Origin: Paulownia fortunei | Taxonomy: Eukaryota; Streptophyta; Magnoliopsida; Lamiales; Paulowniaceae | Direction of reading: 5' to 3' | Length of the DNA: 64,000 nt | Assembly (NCBI GenBank): GCA_019321725.1 | Contig: CM033115.1 | Location: 12,906,673-12,970,672, forward strand | Shown: positions 37,828-48,892 of the stretch, piece by piece | Layout: each line of letters opens with the position of its first letter | Numbering within the stretch: position 1 is the first letter of the stretch | Program-made: the position numbers and the translations under genes | Notes under the pieces: model-generated | Database searches by the model: none | What the model saw: the letters and a program-made list of their open reading frames with translations, nothing else | What the model was told of the DNA's origin: nothing

Positions 37828-38466
37828 TGGGGATGATAATGAGGCGAGTTTAGAACGAATTTGTCCAAATCCAAAACTCACCCCACCTAAATTAGGATGG
37901 ATCAGGGACTCGCCCCGCCCCACCTCAATGTAGTCTCGAACCCGCCCCGTCCCAAACTCAAATATTAATGGGTCCAACCTACTAGACTCGTGAACCCGTT
38001 AGACCTTATCATAACTCAAATTAGTCTGAGATCCAATCTGTATTCCCTTATCAATTGCATTTCTAACATCTTAGAAAAAATTCAAAACTATTTAATCTAA
38101 AAACAACCAAAAAGTCTAGAAAAAAGAAAATGAGAAAAAAAAAACAAAAACTGAAAAAAAAGCTCAAAGATTGAAAAAGAAACACATGATGTTAAACCCA
38201 TTCAACTTTGAATTATTACATCAAACAACAAAAGACAAGTTTACAAACTTTCAAAACTTCAAATTTAGTTATTCAAATTTAAAAAAAAAAAAAAAAAAGA
38301 AAAGAGAGTGACTTGGCATTGGTCGATAACTACAAGAAACGGGCTAGTGTGGTGGTGGTAAATGGGATGATAACTAAGAAATGGGAGTTCAACCGGTGGC
38401 AATGAATGTAACTAAAGGTGGAAGGTAGAGTGTGTTGGCAAAGATCCACATCTATTGTCATCCCTA
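37828..38466. mobile_element. Non-autonomous hAT element, 639 bp, with paralogous empty site
   Basis: The insert starts TGGGGATGATAATGAG. Its other end, reverse complemented, starts TAGGGATGACAATAGA, with 13 of 16 matching. It is flanked by GTCATAAT (37,820-37,827) and ATCATAGT (38,467-38,474), an aged 8-bp duplication of the size made by hAT transposases. Copy B has the uninterrupted site TCGTCATATTTGGTAATAAA at about 48,899. The interior has GCCCCGCCCC-like runs and no transposase, so it must have been moved in trans. A minus-strand frame at 37,711-37,977 overlapping its edge is accidental. Confidence 0.88.
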
Positions 38467-39193
38467 ATCATAGTTGGTAATAAATTTTTATAGAAAAAAA
38501 ATAGAGATCTTTTCATAAGATAATGAGTTCGAGATGTTAGAAATGAAATTATAATTTTAATTTCCGTTAATGTTTCTTTTCATCAGTTGATTTGTAGCAT
38601 TGGTTTCATGTAATAGACGATTTTTTTAATGAAAATAATATTTGTCACATTATGCATACTGTATTTTGATTTCATGACTAATCTTACTAAGTTTTATGTA
38701 TTAATGAAAATGATATGCGAATGTATACACAAACAACTCTCTTACCTATATTTTTATAACAAGTGATATACATTGGAATATTGTCAGTACTTTTATATTT
38801 TATTAATTTTAAAATAATTATATATTTTTTTTATTGAAAATTTCTAATCAGCGACAAACTATTTATATAATGAAACTCACATAAAACTCATTATATGAGA
38901 AAGATTGTGATTGTCACAATTCACTTAAGTAGCAAAGCGCAAAGAATATCAACTTCTAGCTTAAAAAAAATAATTTTTAGTATTTTTAGATGCTAACATC
39001 TGATTCTCTGTAATTCAGCTACCAGTTTAAAGCAGGTTGGGTGTTTTTCACTGCTTGTGATTTTTTAAATATGTTGAAATTGTCTTGGATATTTTTGCTC
39101 TTAAAAATAATTTTATATTTTAAAAATACCCTTACATTATATATGGATATATAATTATTGATAAATATAGATTTTTAGTTCATATTTATAAAT

Positions 39194-39227
<34 letters not shown>

Positions 39228-40718
39228 TTAATATATCTGAATATTTGAATGAATATTTAGATATATATGTATGACTATACATATAATTATATATAACTGT
39301 AAATATATAATAACAAATATGAACATATAAATATTTATAAATAATTATATTTATATAAATATATATATAAATATAATCGAAAAATAGCCACTTAATATTA
39401 AATCACAAAACATTTGGACTCTTAACTTACACATACCGTTATTAACTATGAATTCAATAAGCTGACCCAACAATGAAGAAGCTGGGCCAGTACGAAAATG
39501 GTTTCGTCTAGGAAGTTTGGGTATAAGTCGGTTGAAGATAATTTATGAAAAAATACTATTACCAAAATCTATTTATCAATTAACAATTCTACTTCTATCA
39601 ATCAAATACTATTAAGAGCTTATTTATTTTATTTGATTAGGTTGAATATATTAAAATATTCAAATTAATCAAATATTTATTTTTTATGATAAAACTCCAA
39701 ACACAACACAATTAATGTTTTTTGCTAAATAATTCATCCCAATCACACCCTCATCTAAAATATCTAAAATATATTTTAACTATAATACCCACGATTTTAA
39801 ACATATATTATGATTTAAATCTAGATTAATTTATAATTTTTTTAAAATGAGGGCAAATTAGTCAAAAGATATAATAATCCGTATAATTATCCATCAAAAT
39901 ATATTTTTGATAAGAATTATGGCTAATTTATCATTCACGTAATTGTAATCATATGAGTACACGTTAAATTTGTAAGATAATTTAATCTTAATCCTGCATC
40001 GCACATGCTTCATCAATTATTTTTCATCTCAATTAAAGAAGTAAACCATCTCTAATGTGATATTACTGATACAAAAATAATCACATCATTTATCTAATCA
40101 CATATTTTGTCTATCTTGCTTTCATTCCATATTTTGAAGTAAACTGGCTCTAAGTATGCTCATACACACCTGCTGTATATTTGTGACTCATATTTTGAGC
40201 AATTGCTTTATAAATATGATTTTATTGTACTCAAATTAGATTTTTGTGTAATTATACTTATTTTGGACTCCCTTTGTCTTAAAATTCTACGTTAGTATTG
40301 TTGACTAATTAATTTAATTATTTTTTTAAAAGTACAAGAGTGAATGATTTAGTCCATTTTTCTCCAATCTATTTGAATAATATTGGACATTATAGCTAAT
40401 ATTTGTTAAATTATTTAATTCATAAGTTAATCACATAGTCAAAGAGGAAAGAGATAAGAAAAAAGAAACAAGGGTTTCTTATTGCAGTGACTTCAAGAGA
40501 GGTTTAAATAGTTAGGTTACAAATTAAATATTAAAAAGACTAATATACCCCTATTAATAAACAAATAAAATAAAATATAAGTAACTAAAATCACCCCACA
40601 AACTAACGATGTGGTTGTATCAAGAGTTTCCCAACCAAAAAATAAAAATGTGAAAGCAAGTGAGACTTGAAACAAGTACACAATCTGTAATGAAAAAGAA
40701 ACAAGGGCAAGCTAAGAG
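38467..40718. other. Copy A flank without genes
   Basis: The part up to about 39,420 and that from about 40,010 align with copy B. It contains (CA)n/(TA)n at about 39,193-39,230. No gene was recognised. The AATAAA-like and AT-rich text after the tiny ORF could be its 3' untranslated region. Confidence 0.5.
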
Positions 40719-40967
40719 TGTTTGGTTTTTATTTAATTTCTGAATGTGTGCTTACATATACAAATGAAAATTATATTATGAATTATCTAATTTAATAGAG
40801 TTAAATAAGAAATTTAATTATTGAGCTCCAAAAATATTATTGAGTACGAGCTTTGTAATGTTTGAAACCCAATACTATCTAATTAAGTTTGATGGATCTT
40901 AATAAATCTAGCATAGAAGAAATATTATAGGTTATGATTTACAAATCAAATCAATTATTTTGCCCGC
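40719..40967 (+). repeat. 5' LTR of copia copy A (truncated)
   Basis: Matches 46,187 onwards and 51,670 onwards (TTTAATAGAGTTAAATAA; TCTAATTAAGTTTGATGG; AAGAAATATTA). It ends at about 40,967, where it jumps to sequence lying at about 52,860 in copy B. Copy B and the 3' LTR retain the missing part, so copy A suffered a deletion of about 950 bp removing the LTR end, primer site and most of the leader. Confidence 0.8.
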
Positions 40968-42148
40968 TGACAACAGAATGGTGGTAAGGCAGGGGTTTTT
41001 GGTAAAGGAAGATTAGTTTATAGAGTTTCAATTGGGAAGAAAGGTGATTTTAAATTTGGGCTTTTTTTGGGCTTAAATTCATATTGTTAGATTTTTGGCC
41101 TAATATAGTTTTGGACATAATTTGGCCTTGTGTTCAATTTAATTTTAGCTTTAAATTTAAAAAAGGTTGAATTTTGATTCTAATTTAGTTTTTGGTGTTA
41201 AATTCAAATAAAAAATTTTGGGCTTGTGGATTGGTTCATTTTGGTGGGTCATAAAGTGGGGATGGATTTATTCTAACCCATAAGTGGACTAGATTAAATT
41301 TGAATTCAAATTGGACTCATGTTTGATCCATACATAATTTGACCCAAATTTGGCTAAAACCCTGGTAAAGAAAATTAATAGTATTTACTTTGTAAATCAT
41401 ATCTTATATTCCAATATAGATTAAGATAATATGTCACCAAATTGACCTTAGTTATCTAAATTTATTTTGAAATATTAGATATATATTAAAAGATTTGCAT
41501 TATGTCTATATCTATGTAGATAATAATCAACTTAAAGAAAGGTTATTACCTGCCCAAATGATAGACATGTGAGATAAAATTGAAATTATATTCCTACTTG
41601 TCTCATATTTCAAAATAAATCAATTGAAAAAATATGTTGCTAAAGTAACTTCTATTGTGTAGATTTATTTATTTTGGAATATTAAGATGTGTGTGTCTGT
41701 TATTTATGCAAATAATGATCGACCCAAAGGAATATTACTGGTTGGCCAAATAACATGCGTACCAGTGGTAATAAATACATGATGATTATTAAATTTTTCA
41801 TATAAGGAATAAGTTAGCACGAAGGAAGTCATATTTTTTAATGGATTAAATATTAGTATTTAATTACTATATGGAGAGTACTAATTACATTGATGTATAT
41901 GTCCAAAGACTATACATTATTATTGTGCTAGGTATATCATGATGGGGCCCACTATTATTTGATCATATCATATCATATATATACATATATATATGTGTGT
42001 GTGTTTGGATTTTTTTTATAATTATGTTATGACATGAATATTTATTATGAGCATATTATTTAATTTTGTTCTCTTTTGCTACTAATATTACTTCCATTTG
42101 TGCTAAATTGCAAAAACATCAAGAATTGGAAAGAGAACATTGACTGTT

Positions 42149-42190
42149 CTCGGGTGCATTGATCTTGACTCGGGTGCATTGATCTTGACT
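42149..42190 (+). repeat. 20-bp tandem duplication in the copia leader
   Basis: TCGGGTGCATTGATCTTGAC occurs twice in a row shortly before gag. Copy B lacks it, so it arose after the duplication. Confidence 0.8.
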
Positions 42191-42300
42191 TTGCACTTGG
42201 GTAGAACAACCTCTTGCTTTTACTAATGAAACTTTCCTAAGGTTAAAAGGGATTTAGAGATGTAGGACCATTCTAATCTCATGACTTTTATAATCATAAA

Positions 42301-42760
42301 ATGCAACATTTTGAAAACTTTCAGGGTGCTATGTTTGAGGAGGAAAGTGCTAAGAAAATTCTTAAAGACTTTAAAATGCATTTTACTAAAAATGATAAGG
42401 CTGAAACAAATATCATTTTACCTAATCTTGTTTCAATGAGGTGCGAAGGAAATCAGAATATAAGGGAGTACATAATAGAGATGTCTAATCTCACTTTCAA
42501 ACTAAAGACACTAAAGTTAGAACTGCCTAAGAACTTGTTTGTGCATCTAATTTCGATTTCTCTTCCTGCACAATATGATTAATTTAATGTGAGTTACAAT
42601 ACCCAAAAGGATAAATGGACTCTTAATGAGCTCATTTCTTATTGTTTGCAAGAAGAAGAAAATTTTAAGTGAGAAAAGACTAAAAGTGCTCATTTAGCAA
42701 AAGAAATAAAGCTACAGTTGGGACAACATAACAAAAATGCAAAAGAAATAGGATTAGAAT
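42301..42760 (+). pseudogene. Copia gag remnant, copy A
   Basis: The frame 42,301-42,582 reads AKKILKDFKMHFTKNDKAET, SMRCEGNQNIREYIIEMSNL and LPKNLFVHLISISLPAQYD. This is the capsid region (UBN2-type) of TNT1-like elements. After a stop it continues with SYNTQKDKWTLNELISYCLQ and EEENFK to about 42,690. The zinc knuckle expected at about 42,770 is mostly lost by a small deletion. Copy B keeps more of it. In a working element the protein packages the RNA in cytoplasmic particles. Confidence 0.85.
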
Positions 42761-42869
42761 TTTAACGGTTACTTCTATAAAAAAGAAGAAATGTTCCAAG
42801 TACACCAACTAGGTTGCGAAGAAAGATATGCTTCTTACTTTGGTTTGTTTTGGAGTTAAATGACTTTTT

Positions 42870-43475
42870 GCACCTGGACACACTTGGTGGGTATATTTTA
42901 GTTCTACAACTCACATAAGTATGTTTATGCAGGATTGTATGTGAAGCCAATAGCCAAGATATGCTGAAAGATGCATCTATATAAGCTATGACAAAATAGT
43001 TGTAGTTGAGGTTATACAGACTTTTAGCTTATCATTGATAACTGGCTATTTTTAAATTTAGAAGAGATATATATGGTACCATCATTTAGATGGAAATTAG
43101 TTTCTATTTCTATTTTGGACAAATTCGATTATTCTTATTCATTTGAAAATAGTAAATTTAGTCTTTTTCAAGATTTAAATATTATTGATACTAGTTCTTT
43201 GACTTTACATAACCTATATTTATTGGATACAATTGCCTCATATAATGAATCATTCCATCCCAATTCACATGGTACAAATGCAAATTAACCAATGAAAATT
43301 ATGATACATTATGACACAAACATTTAGGATAACTCTAAACAGAGAATTGAGAGACTTGTGTTCGATAGGATTTTTGTTCCCCTTGACTTAATAGATTTCA
43401 AAGTTTGTGTTGAGAGTATAATAGGGAAATAGAATCCTATTTGGGAAGAAGCATTAAAGACTGCAACTAGTGTTT
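42870..43475 (+). pseudogene. Copia protease and GAG-pre-integrase remnant, copy A
   Basis: The frame at 43,073-43,288 gives WKLVSISILDKFDYSYSFEN, SKFSLFQDLN and LHNLYLLDTIASYNES, the linker after protease. It then reads KQRIERLVFDRIFVPLDLID and FKVCVES, the GAG-pre-integrase zinc region. The protease Asp box is not readable. The text then jumps from VES-IIGK to WEEALKTA, so nearly all of the integrase DDE core is deleted. The same junction is found at about 55,220-55,255 in copy B. Confidence 0.75.
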
Positions 43476-43918
43476 TCATAATCGGACAAGTGATCAAAAT
43501 AATTTTACTATCAATTAATAATTCAACCGGTCAGACCAGTTTAATCTTTGATTGGACCGGTCTAATGAAAATTGATTATAATTTCTTCTTATATTATATA
43601 AAATAATAATAGAATAGAATAGTTATTATGTAATATATTTTAAATATAAAAAAATAATAATAACTACCTAAAAATATATCTAACAAAATATAAAATTCAA
43701 ATAACATCATAAATATAACAAAATATCAAATTTAAACTTCTTAAAAAATAAAAAAATAAAATTCGATCAAACTAGTTTGATTGATTTTGGCCGTTTTGAC
43801 CCATATTTGACTAGTCAAACCAAAAATTCAATTTTATATGCTAATTGGATTTGACTGACCTCCAATTCCCGATTGAATTGGTTGATTAGGTCGGTTCGGC
43901 CCGATGTTCAAAACATTG
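43468..43918. mobile_element. Non-autonomous hAT-like element, 451 bp, with paralogous empty site
   Basis: It starts TAGTGTTTTCATAATCGG and its other end, reverse complemented, reads CAATGTTTTGAACATCGGG. Flanks are ACTGCAAC (43,460-43,467) and ACTGAAAC (43,919-43,926), an 8-bp duplication with one change. Copy B at about 55,265-55,290 has the uninterrupted text. The interior is rich in ACCGGTC/GACCGGT-type runs, as in the widespread plant family with GTTTTxAAAACCGG ends. No transposase. Confidence 0.88.
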
Positions 43919-44159
43919 ACTGAAACATACTTCGTTAGTAGGGTTTCAAACAAAGCTATAGCTAAAACCTTTTCTGAACTACCAACATGGAAAAAGCCTA
44001 GTGTTAGAAAATTGCATATTTGGAGTTATCTAGCTAAATAAGGTCTTATAGGCTAAATGAAAAGAAACTACACTCAAGAAATAAATTGATACTTTGTTGG
44101 GTATTCTGAACAGTTAAAAGTCACAAGTTTTATGATCCGTTGATAAGGTCTATATTTTT

Positions 44160-45010
44160 TTAGACGGGAAATATAAGATCTCTTAATGAAATTGAGTTTG
44201 GCAGGGTGTTAAGGAGATTATCCTTGAAGAGAAAATTATTTTTCTTATTATTGTTGATGTTGATAATATTTAGGCTCCAATCAGTGACATTGTTTAAAAT
44301 ACAAATCCAAATTATTAAAACAATATTAAGAAGCTCCCTATCCAAATGAAGTTGTTCATAAAGAGGAAACTCAACAACTTCAAGAGGAAAAGCCATTGAA
44401 AAAATCCACTGGAGAAATGTGATACCAAATGATTGTATGGTCTTACTCCAAGAACATGAGATTGATATAGGAGTGGTGGAAGGTGATTCAATCAACTTTC
44501 ATCAAGCCAAATAAGTTGATTGATGCCATAAAAGATAAGATGAAATCATGAAAGACAATGACATTTGGGATCTCATCAAATTGCCTAAAGGTGCAAAATC
44601 CATTAATAGTAAATAGATGTTGAATAGCAAGAGGGACTCAACACTAATGTCGAAAAAATATATGGCTCGTCTAGTCGTCAATGGTTTAACTAAAAAAAAA
44701 GGCATTTATTTTTGAAAAACTTTCACTCCAGTTTCATTGAAAGACTCTATAGGGCCATAATGGTACTTGTGGCTCATTTTGATTTGGAGCTAAATCAGAT
44801 GGATATAAACACTGTGATTCTAAATGATAACCGAAGATCCAACTGAAAAACCTTCTATCTGAAGATTCAAAGAATATGGTCTATAAACTGAAGAAATTCA
44901 TCTATGGTCTTAACAAGTCTTTCCATCAATTATATTACAAATTCCATAAAGTTATTATCGCGTATGATTTTGAGGTAAATAAAGTTGATAATTGTATATA
45001 CTATAAGTTT
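44160..45010 (+). pseudogene. Copia reverse transcriptase remnant, copy A
   Basis: Plus-strand pieces read EIMKDNDIWDLIKLPKGAKS, KYMARLVVNGLT, TFTPVSLKDS, VYKLKKFIYGLNKSFHQ-like and IIAYDFEVNKVDNCIYYKFS-like text, interrupted by stops. They match the fingers and palm of copia RT in the correct order. The catalytic YVDD block is absent because sequence jumps to the region before RNase H at about 45,020. Minus-strand frames at 44,160 and 44,502 are shadows. Confidence 0.75.
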
Positions 45011-45019
45011 AGTGAGAGA

Positions 45020-45790
45020 TAACCTTATTGCTAATGGAGACAAATTCAGTACCAATCAGTGCCCTATGAATGAGTTTTAAGCTAAAAAGATGTAAAAGAT
45101 TCCTTATACATCAGTTGTAGGAAGTCTTATATATGCTCAAGTATATACGCATCCAGATATAGTGAGATAGTAAGAATATTAGACAGATATTTAAGAAACC
45201 CTAGAAGGGATCATTTGGATAGTAGCCGAAAAGGGGTTATATGGTATTTGTAGAGAACAAAAGACGACATGCTCACTTATCAAAAATTAAATCTTTTGGA
45301 AATCACTAGATATTTTGATTTCGATTTTGTTGGATGCCAATATGGTAAGATATCCACTTTGGGCTATGTTTAATTGCTAGCTGTTGGAGCTATTTTTTTT
45401 ACAAGAGTGTTAAGTAGACACTCATAGCTCTTTTCATTTTGGTGGTGGAGTTCATAGCTTGTTATGAGGCATTTGATCATGGAATATAACTGAAAAAATT
45501 TGTGATTGGGCATGTATTGTGGATGGTATTAAAAGACCATTAAAAATATATTGCGATAATAAATCAACAGTGCCATTTCCAATAACAACATAAAAGCTCT
45601 TCGAAGTCGAGGCACATAGATTTGAAGTTTCTTATTGTTAAAATGGAGAATTCAAAAGTCATCAAGTGTCTATAGAATATATTAGGACAAACTCTATGAT
45701 TGCAAATCCACTCACCAAAGGTTTATCGCTAAAGGTGTTTCATGAGCACACTACTCATATGGGTGTTTTGTTGTTTGATGATCTGCATTT
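45020..45790 (+). pseudogene. Copia RNase H remnant, copy A
   Basis: Readable pieces are KIPYTSVVGSLIYAQVYTHP, FDFDFVGCQYGKISTLGY, SMIANPLTKGLSLKVFHEH and MGVLLFDD. This is the RT connection and RNase H of a TNT1-like element up to its normal end. Stops are frequent. The 3' untranslated part (45,790-46,175) carries no gene. Confidence 0.8.
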
Positions 45791-46175
45791 TTTAGTGGGA
45801 GTATATAATTTGGTGCTATTTTGATTTACACATTTCAGAGTTATTTTCTATAGAATAAAAAATATAATTTATTTTTTACTTTGAATCATTTGCGGTCTTG
45901 CATGATCGCATAAAAAATAAAGTAGAATAAGCTGGAAATAGGCATATTCATTTTCTTGGTACACATACATACTCGATCTATATTATTAAATATGTTGGTA
46001 TGGTGATCATTGGTGGGTCTACTTATGAATAAATGTAGCGAACATTGCTTTAATCCCATGCTAATATGAGAGATGGATCAAATTATAATTACGGAGATAT
46101 TTCAAGGATAGATAGCATTCTTAATGCGCATTCAGGACTTTATAATATAATTGTATCAAGTAACATATGTAGCCC

Positions 46176-46186
46176 AAGTGGAAGAT
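46176..46186 (+). other. Polypurine tract of copia copy A
   Basis: AAGTGGAAGAT directly precedes the 3' LTR. The copia consensus is AAGTGGGAGAT followed by TGTTGG. Confidence 0.75.
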
Positions 46187-46619
46187 TATTGGGTTTTATT
46201 TAGTTTCTCAATGTGAACTTATATATGTAGATAACAACTCTACTATGGTTTATTTAATTTAATAGAGTTAAATAAGTAATTTTTTAGTTGGGGTCCAGAA
46301 GCCTCTATTAAGTATGACTTTACAATATGTAGATACTCAATATAAGTCTAATTAAGTTTGATGGATTCTAATTATATATAAGAAATATTACAGGATTATG
46401 ATTTTTAAGTCAAATCAATCATTTTACTGTATTCCTCAATCCTTATGTTAGAGACAACCTATGGAGCACCTAAAAAGATTTGATTGTAAAAGACGCTAAC
46501 CTTTTTGTTTACGTCGCTGTGGATCAAGTTACACTTTTAATAAGTATTCAATTCATTTTTTAATAATTTTATATTATGATTTTGGGATATATGATTATTA
46601 GTCACATTTGAGTCTAACA
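46187..46619 (+). repeat. 3' LTR of copia copy A, 433 bp
   Basis: It starts TATTGGG (decayed TGTTGG) after the polypurine tract and ends GTCTAACA. It aligns along its length with the 430-bp LTR at 51,670-52,099. Confidence 0.85.
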
Positions 46620-47339
46620 AAAAGTATCATGATGACGGTGGTAACTACTCAGGTGGCAATAAATCTAGATTCTTAGTCTTTTCATGAAAGAGTGAGGGTG
46701 AATAATTTAAATAGTACTCTTGATGTCAAATACAGAGGAGTGGGATGAGAAAGGGAAAAATCAATATCTGCAAGTAACCATCGTAATCAAACAATCTCAG
46801 TGGTAGTAGAGGCCATAGCCCAATACTCAACTTCTATGAAAAATCGAGAAACAAAATAATTTATTTATAAAGAAGAGGTAGACAAAAGTAAAAGACTCTA
46901 AAAAAGTATACCATAAAGAAAAATTTTTAAATTCATTTTAAATTTCATCAAATAATTTACTAAAATTTTCATTCAAAAATTACTTGAAGTACATATATTT
47001 TATTATGTTCTTAAATAGTAATTACGGCTGAAATTCACGATTGATAGTATCAACACATATATATGTTATTATAAGACTAAACGATAATAATATCTAGTCA
47101 TATTCATTGGTCTATATCTTGTCACACTTGATATATTTTGAAAAAAAAGAAAGAAAGACAGAATTATAGTTAGCTTTTTCTACCATTCATAATCTTTGAG
47201 AACTAATGACCAGACTTTACTGAGTTGCCTTTATATTAAGAATTAATAAGATGACTCTACAACAGAATTAATACATGTGAACCGATTACTCATCTATTCC
47301 AAACTTGTAATATAATTTATTAGAGAATAACGTTAAACT
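46620..47339. other. No recognisable gene between copia copy A and inverted copy C
   Basis: Host-like flank with AT-rich text. A phrase near 46,790-46,860 (GCCCAATACTCAACTTCTATG) faintly recalls a copia RNase H fragment but is too short to call. Confidence 0.4.
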
Positions 47340-48255
47340 ATTAAATTTTTTAACTAACTCATACTATTGATTTGTTTAATTAACTCATAATTTATTGAAT
47401 TTTTTTTCGGATTAACTTTAGTATTACTAAAGTTTTAAATCTTAATATTAGTTATAATGTTTAATATTACTCAAATAGATTGAAGAAAACTGGACTTAAA
47501 TCATTTGTTCCTAACCGGAGCTACAAGTTTAAGCCACAAGGAGTACACAAGTAAAATTACACAAAAATCTAATTTTTGGGTTACACAACAAGTAACAACT
47601 ATAATTTCATTTCTAATGAGATCTGAACTCACTACCTTACGATGACCTAATTTTTTTTATTTTTTTCTTTTCCATTAGAATTTATCACGAAAAATCAACA
47701 TTCAACTTCAACTCTTCTCATCCAGCGCCTTTTCCTTTTTCTTTATTCGGATTTCACAACAATAAATAATTAAACCCACAACAAAGGTCAACTCGAGTGG
47801 TACAACTACATAGAATAAAACATGGTCAGGTATCATTTTTGCTGATTATAATTCAAAATCAAACATAAAAACTAGATAGGACAGAATAATATTTGTTTTA
47901 CCTTTTGTAAGATGAAAAAAACTAGGGAAAAGATTTTGTGGTGTGCATTATCTTTTATTTCACTTAATTATATTTATTCTCTTTACTAAATATTTATCTT
48001 AAATAAATATCGGAATGATTATTGCATGCTTGTAATTATCAGCTACTGGAAGTGCGTATTTTTACATAACTGTGATAGTAAGTTTCGATTTCTTAGTTAT
48101 ATTGTCGATATTTTTTTTTTATTACTGAACATTTCAGGTTTCCTCCAAATATGGTAGTTAATTTGTAGATTATTACGGTTAATAGTCGTCTTGATTAATA
48201 TTACTCTTTTAAAATTTGCTTTCAACCATTAAAGATATTAGTTAATTTCCTGTTT
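47340..48255 (-). repeat. Segmental duplication, copy C (inverted, shortened)
   Basis: The reverse complement matches copy A and B in three blocks: the ORF upstream region (48,255 down to about 47,840), the tiny ORF and its 3' flank (47,836 to about 47,600), and the segment around 40,240-40,400 of copy A (AGTCCAGTTTTCTTCAATCT here). About 1.6 kb between the last two blocks is missing. Upstream parts of C and B face each other across about 25-50 bp, forming a palindrome-like structure with arms of over 400 bp. The left limit is approximate. Confidence 0.8.
47708..47836 (-). CDS. Tiny single-span membrane protein ORF, copy C (42 aa)
   Basis: Intact minus-strand frame from ATG (47,834-47,836) to TGA (47,708-47,710). 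Residues 6-25 form one hydrophobic stretch (VLFYVVVPLELTFVVGLIIY), followed by CCE and a basic/acidic tail IRIKKKEKALDEKS. Start and length match the paralogue in copy B, including the AGCAAAAATGAT start context. An upstream region of over 400 bp is shared by all three copies and could hold the promoter. Not recognised from any known family. Whether it is translated is unknown. Conservation of frame in two of three copies is the only support for coding. An accidental frame in a repeat is the alternative. Confidence 0.4.
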   Translation of the reverse strand: MIPDHVLFYVVVPLELTFVVGLIIYCCEIRIKKKEKALDEKS

Positions 48256-48742
48256 CATGTACTTCATCAACTAAAATTGCATTATATATGTTGACAATAG
48301 AAAAATGTCAAAATTAATTAATTCCTTTAATGGTTGAAAGAAAATTTTAAAAGAGCAATATTAATCAAGACGACTATTTAACTGATGAAAATTTAAATGC
48401 AATTTACATGAGGTAAATTTAAGAAAACTTATCAAAATTGGAACTTTTTTTTGCTAATAATTGAAACTTATTATCATATAACTAAGAAAAAATGGAACTT
48501 ATTATCATATTTCATAAAAATAAGTACTTCTAGTGGCTGATAATTACAAGCGTGCAATATCATCTGATATTTATTTCAGATCAATATTTAATAAAGAGGA
48601 ATAAATATAATTTAAGTAAAATAAAGGATAATGCACGCAAGAGAATCTTTACCCTAATTTTTTTCATCTATAAAAGGTAAACAAAAATATTGTTATGTCC
48701 CATCTAGTTTTTATATTTATTTTTGAATTATAATCAGCAAAA

Positions 48743-48892
48743 ATGATATCTCTGGACAAAATTTTCCTCTTTGCAGTTATAACACTTGGATTTACATTTG
48801 CTGTGGGTCTAATTTTTTATGTTTTACGTCGGTTCGGAAGAAAGAAAGAGGAAAAGAAGCAACATGAAGATAAGGAGAGAGGAGATAGTTGA
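48743..48892 (+). CDS. Tiny single-span membrane protein ORF, copy B (49 aa)
   Basis: Intact frame from ATG at 48,743 to TGA at 48,890-48,892. Residues 1-6 are polar (MISLDK). Residues 7-28 are a single hydrophobic span (IFLFAVITLGFTFAVGLIFY then VL). Residues 29-49 are strongly charged (RRFGRKKEEKK, HEDKERGDS). Positive charge after the span predicts the tail on the cytosolic side. Length and frame match copy C (minus strand) and, apart from one stop, copy A. The most conserved positions are the FTFxVGLI core and the lysine/glutamate tail. A possible AATAAA polyadenylation signal lies at about 48,913. Function unknown and not recognised. It could be a short membrane peptide, a final exon of a larger gene, or chance. 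Confidence 0.5.
   Translation: MISLDKIFLFAVITLGFTFAVGLIFYVLRRFGRKKEEKKQHEDKERGDS

Larger units (their letters stand above)
36713..44215 (+). repeat. Segmental duplication, copy A
   Basis: Homology to copy B (48,281-55,556) starts at about ATTAACTAATTCCTTTAATGG and continues, in the same order and orientation, through the tiny ORF, the 3' flank (CACATTATGCATA near 38,650 and 49,100), a (TA)n-rich stretch, the AGTCCATTTT..CAATCTATT segment near 40,350 and a copia element. Copy A has extra sequence at about 37,055-37,590 and two hAT-like inserts. It has lost about 950 bp at 40,965 relative to B. Middle portions (39.5-40.0 kb) do not align with B. Homology ends at about 44,215 because a later element interrupts B there. 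Confidence 0.85.
40719..46619 (+). mobile_element. TNT1-like Ty1/copia element, copy A (both ends present, internally deleted)
   Basis: The left end is TGTTTGG (40,719) and the right end CTAACA (46,619). The flanking pentamers AAGAG (left) and AAAAG (right) are a plausible aged 5-bp duplication. The order is 5' LTR (cut short), leader, gag, protease, GAG-pre-integrase, integrase remnant, RT, RNase H, polypurine tract, 3' LTR. That integrase precedes RT marks it as copia. Most of the integrase core is missing, and the same deletion is present in copy B. The two LTRs have diverged by roughly a fifth by eye, so the insertion is old. Confidence 0.85.

Noticed and set aside
37711..37977. 88-codon minus-strand frame
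   Set aside because: It spans the border of the hAT-like element and the antisense of the tiny ORF. Its composition follows the element's CCCCGCC runs and copy B has no such frame.
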